From Desmodesmus armatus (Eukaryota > Chlorophyta > Chlorophyceae > Sphaeropleales > Scenedesmaceae), in NCBI GenBank assembly GCA_007449985.2, contig VIIQ02000085.1, positions 124,001 through 188,000 on the forward strand: a stretch of 64,000 nt of DNA, read 5' to 3'. The notes under the pieces are model-generated. The model saw only the letters and a program-made list of their open reading frames with translations. It was not told the DNA's origin and searched no databases. Each line of letters opens with the position of its first letter. Position 1 is the first letter of the stretch. Shown here piece after piece: positions 12,201-23,146 of the stretch. A program made the position numbers and the translations under genes.

Positions 12201-12416
12201 GCGCTGCGTACGCACACACAGCCAGTCCCGCAAGATACACAGCCTCCTAAGGTCAACACAACCAGGTGCACCGTCTCACCAGCTGCACAACCCACCTGCC
12301 TCTACACTGCATCCTGCTGCTGCGCCTGCGGCCAAATTGGCAGCGACACGCCGCCACTGTGGCACGTCACTGCTGACCGCTGCAGAGGGCTTGGCCTCTG
12401 CTGCTGATGCCACCAT
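9262..12416 (-). CDS. SAMC: mitochondrial-carrier family S-adenosylmethionine transporter
   Basis: Exons in transcript order: 12416-12296, 11943-11818, 11009-10804, 10316-10118, 9575-9262, giving 321 residues with all phases consistent. Three carrier repeats are seen with the signatures PIDTIK, PTEVIK and PLDVLK. The runs VEAALYPIDTIKTRLQ, AGVAPSSAIF, RVPTEVIKQR and LRDLPFDAIEF are those of SAM carriers (plant SAMC, animal SLC25A26), which exchange cytosolic SAM for S-adenosylhomocysteine across the inner mitochondrial or plastid envelope membrane. Six membrane helices are expected. The start ATG at 12416 gives a short N-terminus (MVASAAEAKPS) before the first helix. The C-terminus ends in a lysine cluster. 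Introns 2-4 contain extra copies of exon edges (10461-10531, 10991-11280, 11745-11800). Family assignment is strong; organelle target is not decidable from the sequence. Confidence 0.93.
10461..10531 (-). repeat. partial copy of SAM carrier exon 4 start plus acceptor
   Basis: About 70 bp nearly matching 10279-10345: the first 40-odd bases of the real exon, its acceptor AG and some 25 bases of upstream intron. Weaker similarity continues into 10545-10600, indicating a tandem unit of roughly 180 bp. Confidence 0.8.
10991..11280 (-). repeat. three tandem ~102-bp units carrying the exon 3 acceptor
   Basis: Units begin at about 10991, 11092 and 11194. The first contains the true exon 3 start and acceptor; the others repeat the pyrimidine tract, the acceptor AG and about 20 exon bases. 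Splicing to the second copy would reach a stop after a few codons. Confidence 0.85.
11745..11800 (-). repeat. degenerate copy of SAM carrier exon 2 end
   Basis: Encodes FGKGLYAGMRGNSA on the minus strand next to the real GGKGLYAGVWGNLAG (11818-11862). The copy lacks the GTATGT donor of the real exon. Confidence 0.7.
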
Positions 12417-13236
12417 GAACAGTGGTATGGCCCTCGTCTGGCCACCTGACGCCAGCAACAGTGAGTGAGGAAAGTGAGGCAAGGAAGGAGTGCAGTTGGT
12501 AAGGAGAAGGAGGTTGGGGAGGATCAATGAGGAGGTTGACAGCACACATCTGACAGCAAGGTTTTGATGACAGCGTGAATGCATTCAAGAAGCCCCCATT
12601 TAAATGAAGCGCCTCGTATGCGGGGACAGGGTGTGAGTCCTGAGGATAGCCATGGCACCCAGTGCTATCTGCAGTTTTCCAGTGGCTGGAAGCTGCAGAA
12701 GAGGGATGTCTATAGTCTTGGACTCCGGATGCACTAGTAAAACATGGAAAGTGGCAAAGATACATGGGGAAGATGATACGGATCACAAAGTGCAGATGTT
12801 GTCGCTTACTCTGGCCTGGTGCTGCTGCAGTACTGGCATTGCTGCCAGGCTGCATTGCTGCCGTGATGGAGGCAAAGCATGGTCTTCTGCTCTGCCTGGA
12901 TGGCTTGAATGCACTGCTGGAGGAAGCCAGGCTATCTGCGGCTGTCTTGGCCTTGGACGCTCTGACTAACACCTTGCATTTGCGCTTGGGAGCAAAAGCG
13001 AACTGCAGTTCTGAGGTTTGCAGCTGCAAAGAAAGGTTGTCCTGCGATAGGCTCGACATCCTAGATTCCCAGGCTGGCCTGCCGACCGGAACCAGATCGT
13101 GGATGTCCCAACTCCTTCGCAGTGTCGGATATCGTAAAAAGCCGCAAATAACCAAGAAACAAACGAGGATATGTCCAGCTTCCTCAGCTGGAACATACAC
13201 TCAGGGCTTAGGGTTTTGACCTGTGCTACAGCCCCC
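12417..13236. other. intergenic: promoter side of SAM carrier, 3' side of C2 gene
   Basis: Both flanking genes are on the minus strand. A 277-codon minus frame overlaps this stretch but is not the carrier frame and has no domain. No regulatory motif could be assigned. Confidence 0.45.
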
Positions 13237-16200
13237 TCAGGGCCCCTTCATCTGCTGGAGTTGCTGCTGCGTCTGTTGCAACTGCTCCTGTAGCTGCTGC
13301 ACCAGCAAATCACGCTCCTGCAAACGACATACACAGATACAGCAGCAGACAAGGCTCAGGTGGTTGCACTTGCGCGCAGGGTAGCCTATCCTGGATGCAA
13401 CCCCACTGCAACACTGCAAGCACCCATTGCAGCATTGGAAAACACCTACAAAACCAAACATCCTGGATGCAACCCCACTGCAACGCAGCAAGCCCCGTAT
13501 GAACCGCACCTGGAGTTGCTTCGCCAGCTGCGACAGCTGCTCCTGCAGCTGCGGATCCTGCACCGGTGACCCGCCACTGGGCTGTTCACCCCCAGCAGCC
13601 CCAGCACGTGCTGCTCCTGCCTGTGCTGCTGCCTGCAACGCCGCTGCACCACCTCCTGTAAGCTGTGCTGACACCGGCTTTGCATGCCCGGCAGCGCCCG
13701 TAGCTGCAGGACCCACCATGTGCAACCGTGCTGAGTTACCCGGCGACTCAGAACTCTCTATCACTGTGGATAAGTGTATGGGTGCTTGAAATGCATTCAG
13801 CCGCCTGGACGGAGGTCTATGGCCCCCATGTCCCGCATGCTGCTCTGCCCTGCTTGTTCCTGCAGCCGCTGCTGCTGATGCCGAGGGTACTGCTGCCATA
13901 CTGCTGCCAGGAACACCACCACCAGACCCTGCTGCTGCCGCTGCAGCAGCTGCTGCAGCCGTTGATCCAGCACCAAAAGGATCAGGCATCTCTGCCCACG
14001 GTGCTGCACCGGCAGCAGCAGCAGCATGCCAGTATCCTGTCATGCCGAAAGGATCCGGCATGTCAGCACCCTGCATGACTGCTGCCGCTGCAGCAGCCGC
14101 TGCCTGCATACCTCCAAAGGTTGCAAAGGGGTCTGGTATACTACTGGCCCCTGTGGTGCTTGATGGCCTGAACGCTGCTGCTGCAGGTGCTCCTTGCGCT
14201 AGCTGTGAGCTGGTACCGGCTGCACAAGACACACAAAAGCAACGGACAGACATGGCAGACCACATGTCAGTGCATGCACACAACAATCTTTGTACTGTCC
14301 GCAGGAAAACTTTGCCACACCATGCTGCAGTAAACACCTTGCTTGGTTATAAGCATTTTGATTGCACATCGATCCATTGTGTACAGTCCCCTATACATGT
14401 TTTCAAGACAGAGCTGCAGCACCAAGCACCACAGCCACCAAACACCTTTGTTTTCTTTGATGATTCCCAGGAGGGGGGGGGGGTGGGGCGAATCCCCCAC
14501 CGGCTGGCCACACACAACCCAGCCGCCAAAATCACCTGCGAGTCCAGCAAGGAAGGCATCCGGGTCCTCACCACTCCCCTGCTCAGAGTCTGAGTTCCCT
14601 CCCCAAGCTGGGTCAGCCCCTGCAGCCTCAAACGCTGCAGCAGCTGCTTGCATAGCAGCTGCTCCAAACGCATCTGGCATCGCTTCTGCTGCCGCCGCTG
14701 CTGCATACACCGGGTCCTTACCAAATGCCGCTGCACCTGCTGTTGTGCCAGTACCCCTGCTGCTGCCTGCCACATTTGCTGCCGACGGGCCGGCCGCTGC
14801 TCCCCGGTGCTGCTGCATTTCTGATGCTGGCTGCTGTGCGCGCGGCGGCGAGGGCGGAGAGGACGACCCAGCAACTGCAGCGGCAGCTTGATAAGCCGCT
14901 CCTCCGAACGGGTCGTACCCCATGCCATCGCCCGCATGCTGCACCCTGCTTGAACCCCCGGCTCTGTTGCTACTCTGTGCTGACGCGTTGCTGCTAACCC
15001 CAGACGAAGACACAGACAGAGCGCCCCCGGCCCTGGGTTGACCTGCAAGCGGCTGGCTGGTGCGAGTGCTGCCCATGCCCGCTGCTGCTGCTGCGGAAGA
15101 GGCTGAAGGCTGAACAGCACTGCTGCTCTGCCCAGCTGCTGCTGGGCTAGCTGGTGTGCTGGACGACCCCACTGCAGGACCCCCAGCACCACCAGCACCC
15201 CCATAGACAGCATTCATCAAGGCCTGCACCCTCTCTGCGTCTACAGGCTGGCGTGCTGGCATGTTGGAAGCCTGAGAAAAGTGTGAGTCATAGTCAGAGA
15301 AAGATGAGGTCGCTGCGTCACCAAACAAGCCTAACAGATCTGGTGTCTCGGTCATGCTGTTGACAGACGAAGGGTCGGCAAACAGATCAGCCGCAGTTTT
15401 CTTCGGCGCCCATGCAACCTTGCGCCCGGCCGCAGAACCACCACTGCTACAGCTAGCGAGGCCGGATGAAGACCTTGCAAGGCTCGCCGCTCGCTGCTGC
15501 TGCTGCTGCGCCTGTGCCTGCTGTTGCTGCTGTGCGAGCATGGCGCTCTGCTGCAGCAGCTGCTCTCGGTACAGAGCTAGGTTGGGTGTTTGCATCAGCA
15601 TCACAGGGAGGCTGGATGGTTTGAGCCCTGTCGGGCCCGTAAAGCTGCCGGAATGGGTGATAGCCAGGGAGGCGCTGCTAAGCGGTGAAGCCAGAGATGA
15701 TGTGCTGCTGGCCCGGGACTGCAGGACGCAAACACAGCAGGAAACAGGGGCCGCAACAGCGCCAACAAGATAAGTTACTCGGTAGTGACTACCAGTATCC
15801 AATCTATATGCCACTTTTGCCGCCTTCTGGCTTTGACTTTGGGGCAGAAAGAGCTGTGTGCAACATATTGGGTCCTGCGCAGACATGTCTGCGTAGTTTG
15901 TGTGTAGGTACCTGACAGTTGAAGTCAGTGACCATATGATGCAGGAGCAGTGCAAGTGTACCTATAAGGCCGTGCTGTTGGGGGCGTTGCTGCTCACATG
16001 CGTTGCGGGTGTTGAGCTCCTGAGCTCCAGGCTGACTGACAGAGTGCCCTGCTGATTGCCTTTGTATGTGAGGGACAGCACCGCATCATCACTGCCGTTC
16101 AACAACACCTGCGCTCACACCACAGCACAGCACAGCATGACACAGCACATGCGTGTTGGCATGCGAGTGACTGCAAGCAGCACGTGGTGCATGTGTCAGT

Positions 16201-17479
16201 GTGTGCAGGCAACTGCCAGCAGATGAGCAATCTTCCAGGCAATGGCTGGACTTGTGCTGGTGCTGCTGTGCCAGATGGTCCTGTCATTGCACAGCAACAG
16301 CTTCTCTTTTGACACTGTGCCAAACAGACTGGGAACAAAGTCATAAAAAGAAACTATGCTGGACCCAGCGGGGTCAAGCCAGTGTTTCATGTGACACGTG
16401 CTGTGCTACACAGGCTGAAAAGGCAGAGCTGCGCTGGTCTGGATTTGAATAAAAATAATATACTAATAATATGATTATTTAATTTAAACTATTCAAATTT
16501 TTCACGGACCTGGTCCAAGGACAGTGTTGCTGTGCCAATCTCCACATCTTTCACAAGAAGCTTCTCAACCAACACCTGCAGCACAGATAGGTGGCAGTTC
16601 CTTGAGTGCTTGTTGGCAAACTCAGCACGGCAACCCTTCTGATCCTGCTTGCTGCTGTTGCCACCACTCCTTGGTGGGTTGGTGCCACGATGTGCACCCA
16701 TTCGGCCAAGCTATCTGTGGAGCCAGCGTCGGACATCTCTAGACCGTCTGCTAGACCGTCTGCACAGGAAGCACTTACCCTAAAGGTGAGGTTCTGCTCA
16801 CTCCCAACCTGCAGGAACAGTGTCTCGTTCCACACTGGCGATGGCCCTCCATCTACAGACAAACATGTCACGAGCACACAAGTCATGGACTCACCAGAAA
16901 CGTAGGGGGGTGCAAGCAGCTGGTAGGTGCATGCCACCAGATGATGCTTGTGAAGTAGGGGTTGCTCCTTATCATTATTGGCGAAAGCTTCTGAGCAACA
17001 ATCAAGGTGATCGGCAAGCAGCTGCTTGATGTACGAGGCCAAACAGGCTTTGGTTGAGTTGAGTACACTGGAGCCGTGTTGTGCCAGGCTGGCATGTTCA
17101 TCTGTACATGAGCCTCAGCACCAGATGTGGTGGTCAAAGAGTCATTCAGTCAGGGCTAGGCGATCAGCAGCCCGTTACCTCTGCTAGTTTTGGTGCGGCT
17201 GCTTCCACTGCCAAGCTGTGCCTCCACGTAACACTGCTGTTTGCCTGCAAGAGGCAGGGGCCACTGCAGTGTGAGGGGAGAAATCGGGCCAATGCAGAGC
17301 AAGGGAGGCCATGAAGCCTGCTGCTCACTTACCGAAACGGTCATGCTTACGCAGGTCACTTGCAGACAACACTGCAGTAGCAAACAAACCCAGCGGGTCA
17401 GCGCCTCCCCTTCCACAGTGAGTGCCACGGCATGGCAGCAGCTGCACTTGCCTGTCAGGTGCAGGAGGCCACGCCCCAT
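13237..17479 (-). CDS. C2-domain protein with long DPF/DPW-motif tail and C-terminal coiled coil
   Basis: Exons in order: 17479-17452, 17371-17333, 17244-17179, 16852-16779, 16575-16510, 16108-15998, 15718-14536, 14219-13510, 13317-13237; 785 residues, phases close. Residues 1-125 form a C2 domain (MGRGLLHLTVLSASDLRKHD, GPSPVWNETLFLQV, DVEIGTATLSLDQV, GTLSVSLELRS). Usual calcium-binding aspartates are partly missing (GKQQCYV instead of GKxDPYV, and no DxD loop), so calcium-independent lipid binding is likely. The rest is a Gln/Ala/Ser-rich disordered tail with YDPFGG, IPDPFATF, MPDPFGMTG, MPDPFGAG, ADPAWGG and PDLLGLFGD, which resemble adaptin-ear and clathrin-box ligands of endocytic accessory proteins, ending in a Gln-rich coiled coil. 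Intron 1 uses a GC donor. Exon 5 joins exon 6 through a weak GTCCGT donor; the alternative is read-through to a TAG at 16489, giving a 97-residue C2-only protein. An endocytosis/trafficking role is inference. Confidence 0.8.
13388..13497. repeat. direct repeat pair in the last intron of the C2 gene
   Basis: About 28 bases beginning ATCCTGGATGCAACCCCACT occur at 13388 and again at 13468. Confidence 0.8.
14483..14520 (-). repeat. dispersed GC-rich repeat, copy 1
   Basis: On the minus strand reads TGTGTGGCCAGCCGGTGGGG followed by GATTCGCCCC. Related copies lie at 49023-49060 and 53663-53700, with a fragment near 62462. This copy starts about 15 bases inside an intron, directly after a splice donor, and abuts a long C run. 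Confidence 0.7.
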
Positions 17480-18037
17480 ATACTTGATCGGTGAGACTGT
17501 GCTATACTGTTCCAGGCGAGGCTGGTATATGCAACGCCATTGAGTGCTGAACTGTGGAAGTCAAGCACTGCAGTTGCTGTTGCTGAAACTATTTATGGAG
17601 TACAGAACAGGTTGCGACAGAATAGCGGTGAAATTCAAGAGACGACAGGACCTGACCAGAGGTAGGAAGGAAGGGCAGGAAGGTCACCGAACCGCACCAG
17701 CGGTGGTGGAACTTGGAAGGCCACTGACCGATCAGCGCGAAACAACAGTTTGTACAGATCACAATTAGCTGTTTGTGACGGTACTCATGATCCTGTGCAC
17801 TTCTGTCGCTGGTTCCTGGAACAGCAAGACACACAACGACCTGTCGTTAGCAACGGTTTCTTTGGGTGGCAACGGCTGCAGCTCTGAGAGGGCACGGCAC
17901 ACGTACGACAGTGCATGGATCTGTGTAGACAAGGCATCAGCTTGTTTTAATATCTCCCCCCGCTGCTGTCCTCAGTTTCACCCAACCCCCCTGGATCATC
18001 AGATCATCACAACCAGCCATTGTCAACACCCATAGAT
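17480..18037. promoter_or_regulatory. divergent promoter region, C2 gene / small membrane-protein gene
   Basis: 558 bases between two start codons on opposite strands. It must contain both promoters, but no specific element is recognisable. Confidence 0.4.
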
Positions 18038-19056
18038 ATGTCGTTGCAAGCCTTGAGCCGCATGGTACGGTTGCAGCTGACTCCACAGCATACCATCCAC
18101 CAAGCCCAACAGGTGTCCTGGTTCAGGAGCAGCGGCATCAGCAGCAGCAGTAGCTCTGGTAGCAGTACGAGAAAGACAGCTGAGCAGTTGACAGACGAAG
18201 AGCTGAAAGCTGCTCTGCCATCGATGCTTTTCACTACGAGCAATCTCATATGGTCAAGTAAGCAAGCTAGCGCCAATGACAGCAGTACTAGGTCATGCCT
18301 GTGCTTAGTGTCAGTAGTGTGCTGTGCAAACTTGTGAAAAACTTGACCTTGGCATAGTTTGCTTGTGCTTCCAAATTGCACAACAGTGCCCAGATGCCTC
18401 CTGCAGGCTCATTCACGTTACCCGCTGTCCCTTGCTGCTTTCTGCAGCCACCCTAGCTGTAGGGGTAGCAGCTGCAGGCCTGCTGTGCATGTTCCAAGTC
18501 GGTTCCTGGATCACAGGGGCGGCGCAGTCACTCAAACACTTGGAGCAGCCAACACCAGCAGCACCCGCGCCTCCCAAGACGTTGGCAGAGTTGATAGCTG
18601 AGCGCAAGGTGCGAGGTGGTTCTCGCTCGGCTTGCACGCAGAATGGGGCAGTTTGCAGTTCAACTCTTGATGTCGCACTGAACTGAGCTCGCACATGATA
18701 TCTCTAGCAGCAGCAGAAGCAGGTGCAGTAGGCCCCTGCAAGGAGTCGCTGAGCACCAGTCAGGTCATATTCACGACTCCATTGCAGTGGCTATGAGGCA
18801 GTGCCTCAGGGGGATGGGTGGGATTGCAGCCAGAAACACCCAGAAACAATGAAAACAAACACAATTGTGACTGTCGACACCACTGTATTGTTCCCTGCAA
18901 CAATCTGTGCCTTGCTTGCAGGCCGAGCTGCAGCAGCAGCTGGGTGAGTTGGAGCAGCTGCCGCGCACGACAGAGGTCAGGCAGGCCATAGCAGCAGCAA
19001 AGAAGGAGCTGAAGCAATTCAGGGAGCCAGGGCAGGCGTGGTGGACCTGGTCATGA
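18038..19056 (+). CDS. small single-pass membrane protein, unknown family
   Basis: Exons 18038-18257, 18448-18608 and 18922-19056 join with GTAAGC, GTGCGA donors and TGCAG acceptors into 171 residues ending in TGA. The N-terminal third is basic and Ser-rich and could be an organelle transit peptide (MSLQALSRMVRLQLTPQHT). TAEQLTDEELKAALPSM follows, then one membrane segment (TLAVGVAAAGLLCMFQVGSW), a Pro/Ala linker, and a charged helix (ELQQQLGELEQL, AIAAAKKELKQF) ending in WWTWS. I do not recognise it. Topology suggests an organelle inner-membrane anchor with a coiled-coil domain. The exon phases (1, 0) close exactly, which supports the model. Confidence 0.7.
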
Positions 19057-19350
19057 GCTTGATACATGCTCAGAGAATGAATCTCATTGGGTAGCAGAAG
19101 GGTCGTCCTGTTGCCTGCAGGATATGTCATTCTTTGTATGAATGTATTGAATGTCAGGTTTGTGGGCAGACTGGTTGAGCACTGTAGTTTCCTGCAGGGA
19201 GATGTGTGACATACCTTGAAGTGCTGTGTGCAAGCAGGGGTACCTGCATACATTTCACTATGGCAACTGAAATGGTTCCAGGCCCCTCCACCAAACCCCC
19301 TTGTGACAAAAGGGACAGGCATCAGAGTTTGCCGGCACCACGTGTGTACA

Positions 19351-19355
19351 TGTAA
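19351..19355 (+). terminator. putative TGTAA polyadenylation signal
   Basis: Lies 295 bases after the stop of the 18038-19056 gene on the same strand. Confidence 0.45.
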
Positions 19356-20484
19356 CTTGGACTGGCAGGCCCTGTCACTGTGCTGCATCTCAGGCAGGTT
19401 GCACACCATCACTTGTGTTACATTTGCTCTGAAATACACTCTGCGACGCCCCCTGAGCTACAGCAGAAGTACAAATAGGCACCATGGTGCCATGAACTGT
19501 CCTGGAATTGGACCCAAAAACAGTCTTGTTGTTTTATGCCAGGCAAAAGTGCTGGAGGCCTACCAACAACAGCAATCTCCTCCAGACTGATGCCAAACTG
19601 CACGGCCGATGCACAACTGCACGGCCTCCAGCCCCAAAACAGACAAACCAAAACGAGGTTACACCGTCTGCAGGGCATCAGAATGGAATCTACTGTATTG
19701 CAAGCTCATCAGCACAGAAGTGAGCTGCTAAGCAGCCGTATATATCCCACACGGAGCAGTGCTGCACTCCTGTGCCACGAGTCTTGCAACAAGCAGCTCA
19801 CCCAAGGAGCTGTGTGTCAGCGGATGCAAATAATGCTTGCAGACACCAGCAAACGCCCAAGGAGCTGTGTGTCAGCAAATGCCAGATTATGCTTGCAGAA
19901 ACCAGCAAACTCCCTAACAAGATCGCTGCAAGTACATACAACCGCTCTCAGTAGTTGAAAATCCAAGCCGGCATGCTGTTTTGCAACAGCAGCATCACCT
20001 CCTGCTCACCGTCATACATGGTAGGGTTGAATGTGGCGCTCCTGCCGGCTGTGTACCACTCAACATGCACCCATCCAAAGCCGCTTTGAAACATAGCGAC
20101 ACAGCTGCTGGTGCAGCAGAAACACTGCCCTTGCAAGCGCAGCTGAACATGCCGTGCTCCTGATGCCCAGCTGCAAAATAATGATTCATGCCTGCAGCAC
20201 CTGGCTACAGTTGACACAAGGGCAGCCAATAGCAACTAGACGCCCACCACAATCTAAGGCGACTTGTAGCATGCAGGAAAAACATACATGGTATGCCGAT
20301 GGCACTACCTACCACCCAAAGGTGATCCCTGTAAAACCCAAGGACTCGCCCATGGGGCTGTCTTTCATTGGTGGCAGTCGGCACCCTGAGAGCTCCAGGA
20401 GCCAACTAAGTTGGCTGCTGATCATGACCCTGCTTTGCATGTGAGGAGCACAAATAAGCACCGCTCACATACACCATAGCCAGC

Positions 20485-20489
20485 TTACA
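20485..20489 (-). terminator. putative TGTAA polyadenylation signal
   Basis: TTACA on the plus strand, 94 bases past the stop of the minus gene at 20583. Confidence 0.5.
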
Positions 20490-20582
20490 CCACATGCCGC
20501 TGCCCCTTAGTGACACGCACCACCCCACCCTTCTCGAGCTCAAAGCAATCACCTCTGTTCAATACCCCAGTGTCAACTGCCG

Positions 20583-22206
20583 TCACCGTTGCTGTTGCCC
20601 ATGCTGCTGCTGTCCTGCCGCACCCACTGCCCCCGCTCCTGCTGCTGCCGCCGCCCCCGCCGCCGCACCGACATGCCCCCCAGACTCAAGCGACGAACGC
20701 CCCGCTGCTGCTGTTGCTGCTTGAGACGGCTGCGCTACCACAGCTGGGAGGCCCGTCACGGGCTGCCCCAGCACCAGAGCACTAGTGCCTGCAGGACCGG
20801 CTGCGGCTGCTGCTGGTTGAGGCGGGTATGCTGCTTGCATGGGGTACGGTCCTGCAGGATAGCCCCCTGCCTGCACCCCACTGCTGGGTCCGTGCTGGTA
20901 GGAGCCTGCTGGGCAGTCAGCATCATACATATAGTACGGTGGCGGCTGGCTGCCTGGCGCCGCTGCAGCTGCTGCAGTGTCGTTTGTACGAGGCCCTATG
21001 ACGACCGTCTGCATGGGGATGCTGTATACGGGGATGCCGACTGCTTGGCCAGGGCCTAGGGCCTGTGCTGTGGCAAAGCTGCTGTTGGTACCCTGCAATG
21101 AGGGAGATGAAGCATGAAGAGGATGGCACAGCAGAGCAGCAGCAATACGACTCAGCAGGACATACAGAAACCAAACAACAGCTAAAGAGCAGCTCGTGTG
21201 GTTGGACTGCAAACACCCTGGTTGCACCATTCTGGTCAGCACAGCTGCGTTTTGGTCGGCTGTGGAAAGAGCAACAAAGCACAAAGTGCTAAGAACTGTC
21301 GCTGTTACCCAACCAACAGCAGTCAACTACATGCAGCCACGCGACTGCTGCTGCAAGCACTGACCGCTTCAAGTGACGGGTTGTAAGGTCGCTCTGGTCT
21401 TCCAAACCGCTTGAACTTCAGCCTGCAGCAGCACAAGCAACAGCATGTCTGGTCAGCACCCAGGGACGTCAACTCACCAGCTGGCACTGTTGCAGTGCCT
21501 GATCATAGGGCCAATTGTTGCAAACAAACATGCTGGCATAGCCAGACAGCACGTGACACCATCATGCGTCATGCTGTGCCATGCGCAGCCTATACACCCA
21601 AGGTTGCGGAACAGCATGCTGCTCTGGCCAACTGAAAGCCTGCAGAAGTGCACTCAGGCACGTGCAGCTCAGAAAAACGCACCTGAACAGTACCACAACT
21701 GCTACATGTACGATCCAGAAGCACAGGCAGATGATGATTCTGACCACATCACGAGCAATGACCATGATGGCAAACACCAGCAACCAAAACACTGTGAAGC
21801 CCAGGTTGAGGCTGTACAGGCTGCAGCAGCTGCGTAAACTGTTGCTGGGCATGTCGCTGTAGCTGGTCTTGTAGCACAGGATGCGCGGGTTTGGCCATTG
21901 TAGGGCCACAACAGCTCCTGCATGCAGACGAACCCACCAACGGCAGACAGTACGGATGATACAGATAGCCAAAGGCTGCACAGGCGGCCTTGCTGTGGTT
22001 TTCAGTGAACTTATGAAGGAACAGTGTCAAGGAGGTAGGCAGGACAACAGCAGGGGCAGGCAGTGCATCCATGCATCACCCAGACCCTACTCACCCAGCA
22101 GCGCAAACAGTGCTGAGGTGATGGCGAAGGCTGCAATCCATAGGTTTGTGACCACAGATGCTGCTTTCACGGATGGATCTGAATAGCTGTTATCCAGCCA
22201 GTCCAT
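20583..22206 (-). CDS. small multi-pass membrane protein with Pro/Ala/Tyr-rich tail
   Basis: Exons in order: 22206-22095, 21917-21694, 21498-21478 (21-nt microexon) and 21092-20583; 288 residues, all phases consistent. Residues 1-112 carry about three membrane spans (LWIAAFAITSALFALLG, FTVFWLLVFAIMVIA, IIICLCFWIVHVAVV). The tail has a PPYYMYDADCPAGSYQHG stretch and repeated GYPAGPYPMQAAYPP-type sequence, then Ala/Gly/Gln-rich low complexity to QQQR. Such tails are seen in secretory-pathway membrane proteins that bind trafficking adaptors, but I do not recognise the family. The microexon is inferred: without it exon 2 still joins exon 4 in phase, so it may be optional. Donor GTACTG of exon 2 is non-optimal; a GTGCGT donor 7 bases downstream breaks the phase. 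Confidence 0.65.
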
Positions 22207-22500
22207 GGGGCCAAGTCCTCAAGCTCAGCTGGTGCACAGTATGCAGTAGCAGAAGCAGGACGCAGCTGCCTTCTTGACAGAACGAACTACCGACCTCGAA
22301 ACAAACACAAACAGAGGATTTTTGATTGGTGGGGAGCGAAACACTGCTCGTCAACTTCCCAGAATGCTGAGTGTGTGGGCAATGTCAGTGTCTGAGGCCG
22401 TCCAGTTGTGTTAAGCGCTAGCACAACAACCTTGTTGCACAATGCACAGCAAGGAGCGTTGCGGAACCCTCAGGGCTTTGGATGCAGAACCCTGGAAGTA
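22207..22500. other. upstream region of the small membrane-protein gene
   Basis: 294 bases without coding signal, between a minus-strand start codon at 22206 and the next possible minus-strand stop at 22501. Confidence 0.4.
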
Positions 22501-23073
22501 CTAAAGAGTCCTGGCGTGCCTCTTCCCAGATCTATCGAGCCATTGTTCATCTTCTTGTGGTGATTTGAATAAGGATGTCAGTGACTGCTCCAGCATTTGT
22601 GTCACAGCACCCCCACCCCCATTTCGACCCTGCTGGTTGGGTTGTGCATACCCTGTACGTGCTGGACCTTGGTGTGCACACAACAGCTTGAATGAGCAAC
22701 AGAGGTACAACGTAATGCCATTCCATTTTGCTGATGCTGGGGAGAGGTCAGGAAACACGTGCTGATGCAACAACTGACACAGTGCGGAGCTTTCCACCAG
22801 CAGCAAGCAAACATAACCGAACAGTCACTGCCAACACATGGGTGACAAGCAAAAAGCTCTTTGCTGATCTCTCTCCTCAATTTGGTTTCTACGCTCCTCC
22901 TGCTGCACTTGGTGTGCTAGCATTGAAGCCCTTGCGTCTGCATGCTGCTGCAGGAGGGCTACATGTGGGCGCATGCTGTAGCCCTCTTGCACCAAGCACC
23001 CCTTCCTCAGCACAGCAAGGGAACCAGAGGACTCTCCGTCAGCTGTACCCAACAACGTGCGCGTGTACTCCAC
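22501..23073 (-). CDS. possible small gene or exons, unknown, low confidence
   Basis: Two protein-like patches on the minus strand share one reading phase. The first starts with ATG 23073 (MEYTRTLLGTADGESS) and has a charged helical stretch (HQVQQEERRNQIEERDQQR). The second is a polar C-terminus (QMLEQSLTSLFKSPQEDEQW, then KRHARTL and TAG at 22503-22501). A TGA at 22827-22825 separates them, so an intron would be needed; I could not find a donor/acceptor pair that keeps phase. It lies only 73 bases past the ALIX stop. It may instead be 3' UTR with chance open frames. Confidence 0.3.
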
Positions 23074-23146
23074 AACACGTCACACTACACACACTCTCTG
23101 CGCCTCACATCACTCCAACAGACACCCCCCTGCCACATCCCCCGCA

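Larger units (their letters stand above)
19057..20582. other. convergent intergenic region with one uncertain exon-like patch
   Basis: Both neighbours end here. A minus-strand frame around 19965-20110 (FGWVHVEWYTAGRSATF...) has protein-like composition and a stop at about 19955, but no start or splice partner was found. Two 35-bp direct repeats (AAGGAGCTGTGTGTCAGC and neighbours) lie at about 19803 and 19858. Confidence 0.4.

Noticed and set aside
12367..13200. 277-codon minus-strand frame upstream of and overlapping the SAM carrier
   Set aside because: It is in a different frame from the carrier exon and has no recognisable domain.
14347..15213. 288-codon minus-strand frame rich in Arg/Gln/Leu
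   Set aside because: Alternative frame of the Ala/Ser/Gln-rich exon 7 of the C2 gene; the exon's own frame fits the phases and the DPF motifs.
16489..16509. TAG stop directly after the C2 exon, implying a 97-residue C2-only protein
   Set aside because: The fold would lack its last strands, and joining exon 5 at 16510 to 16108 supplies them (GTLSVSLELRS) in phase; kept as an alternative in the gene entry.
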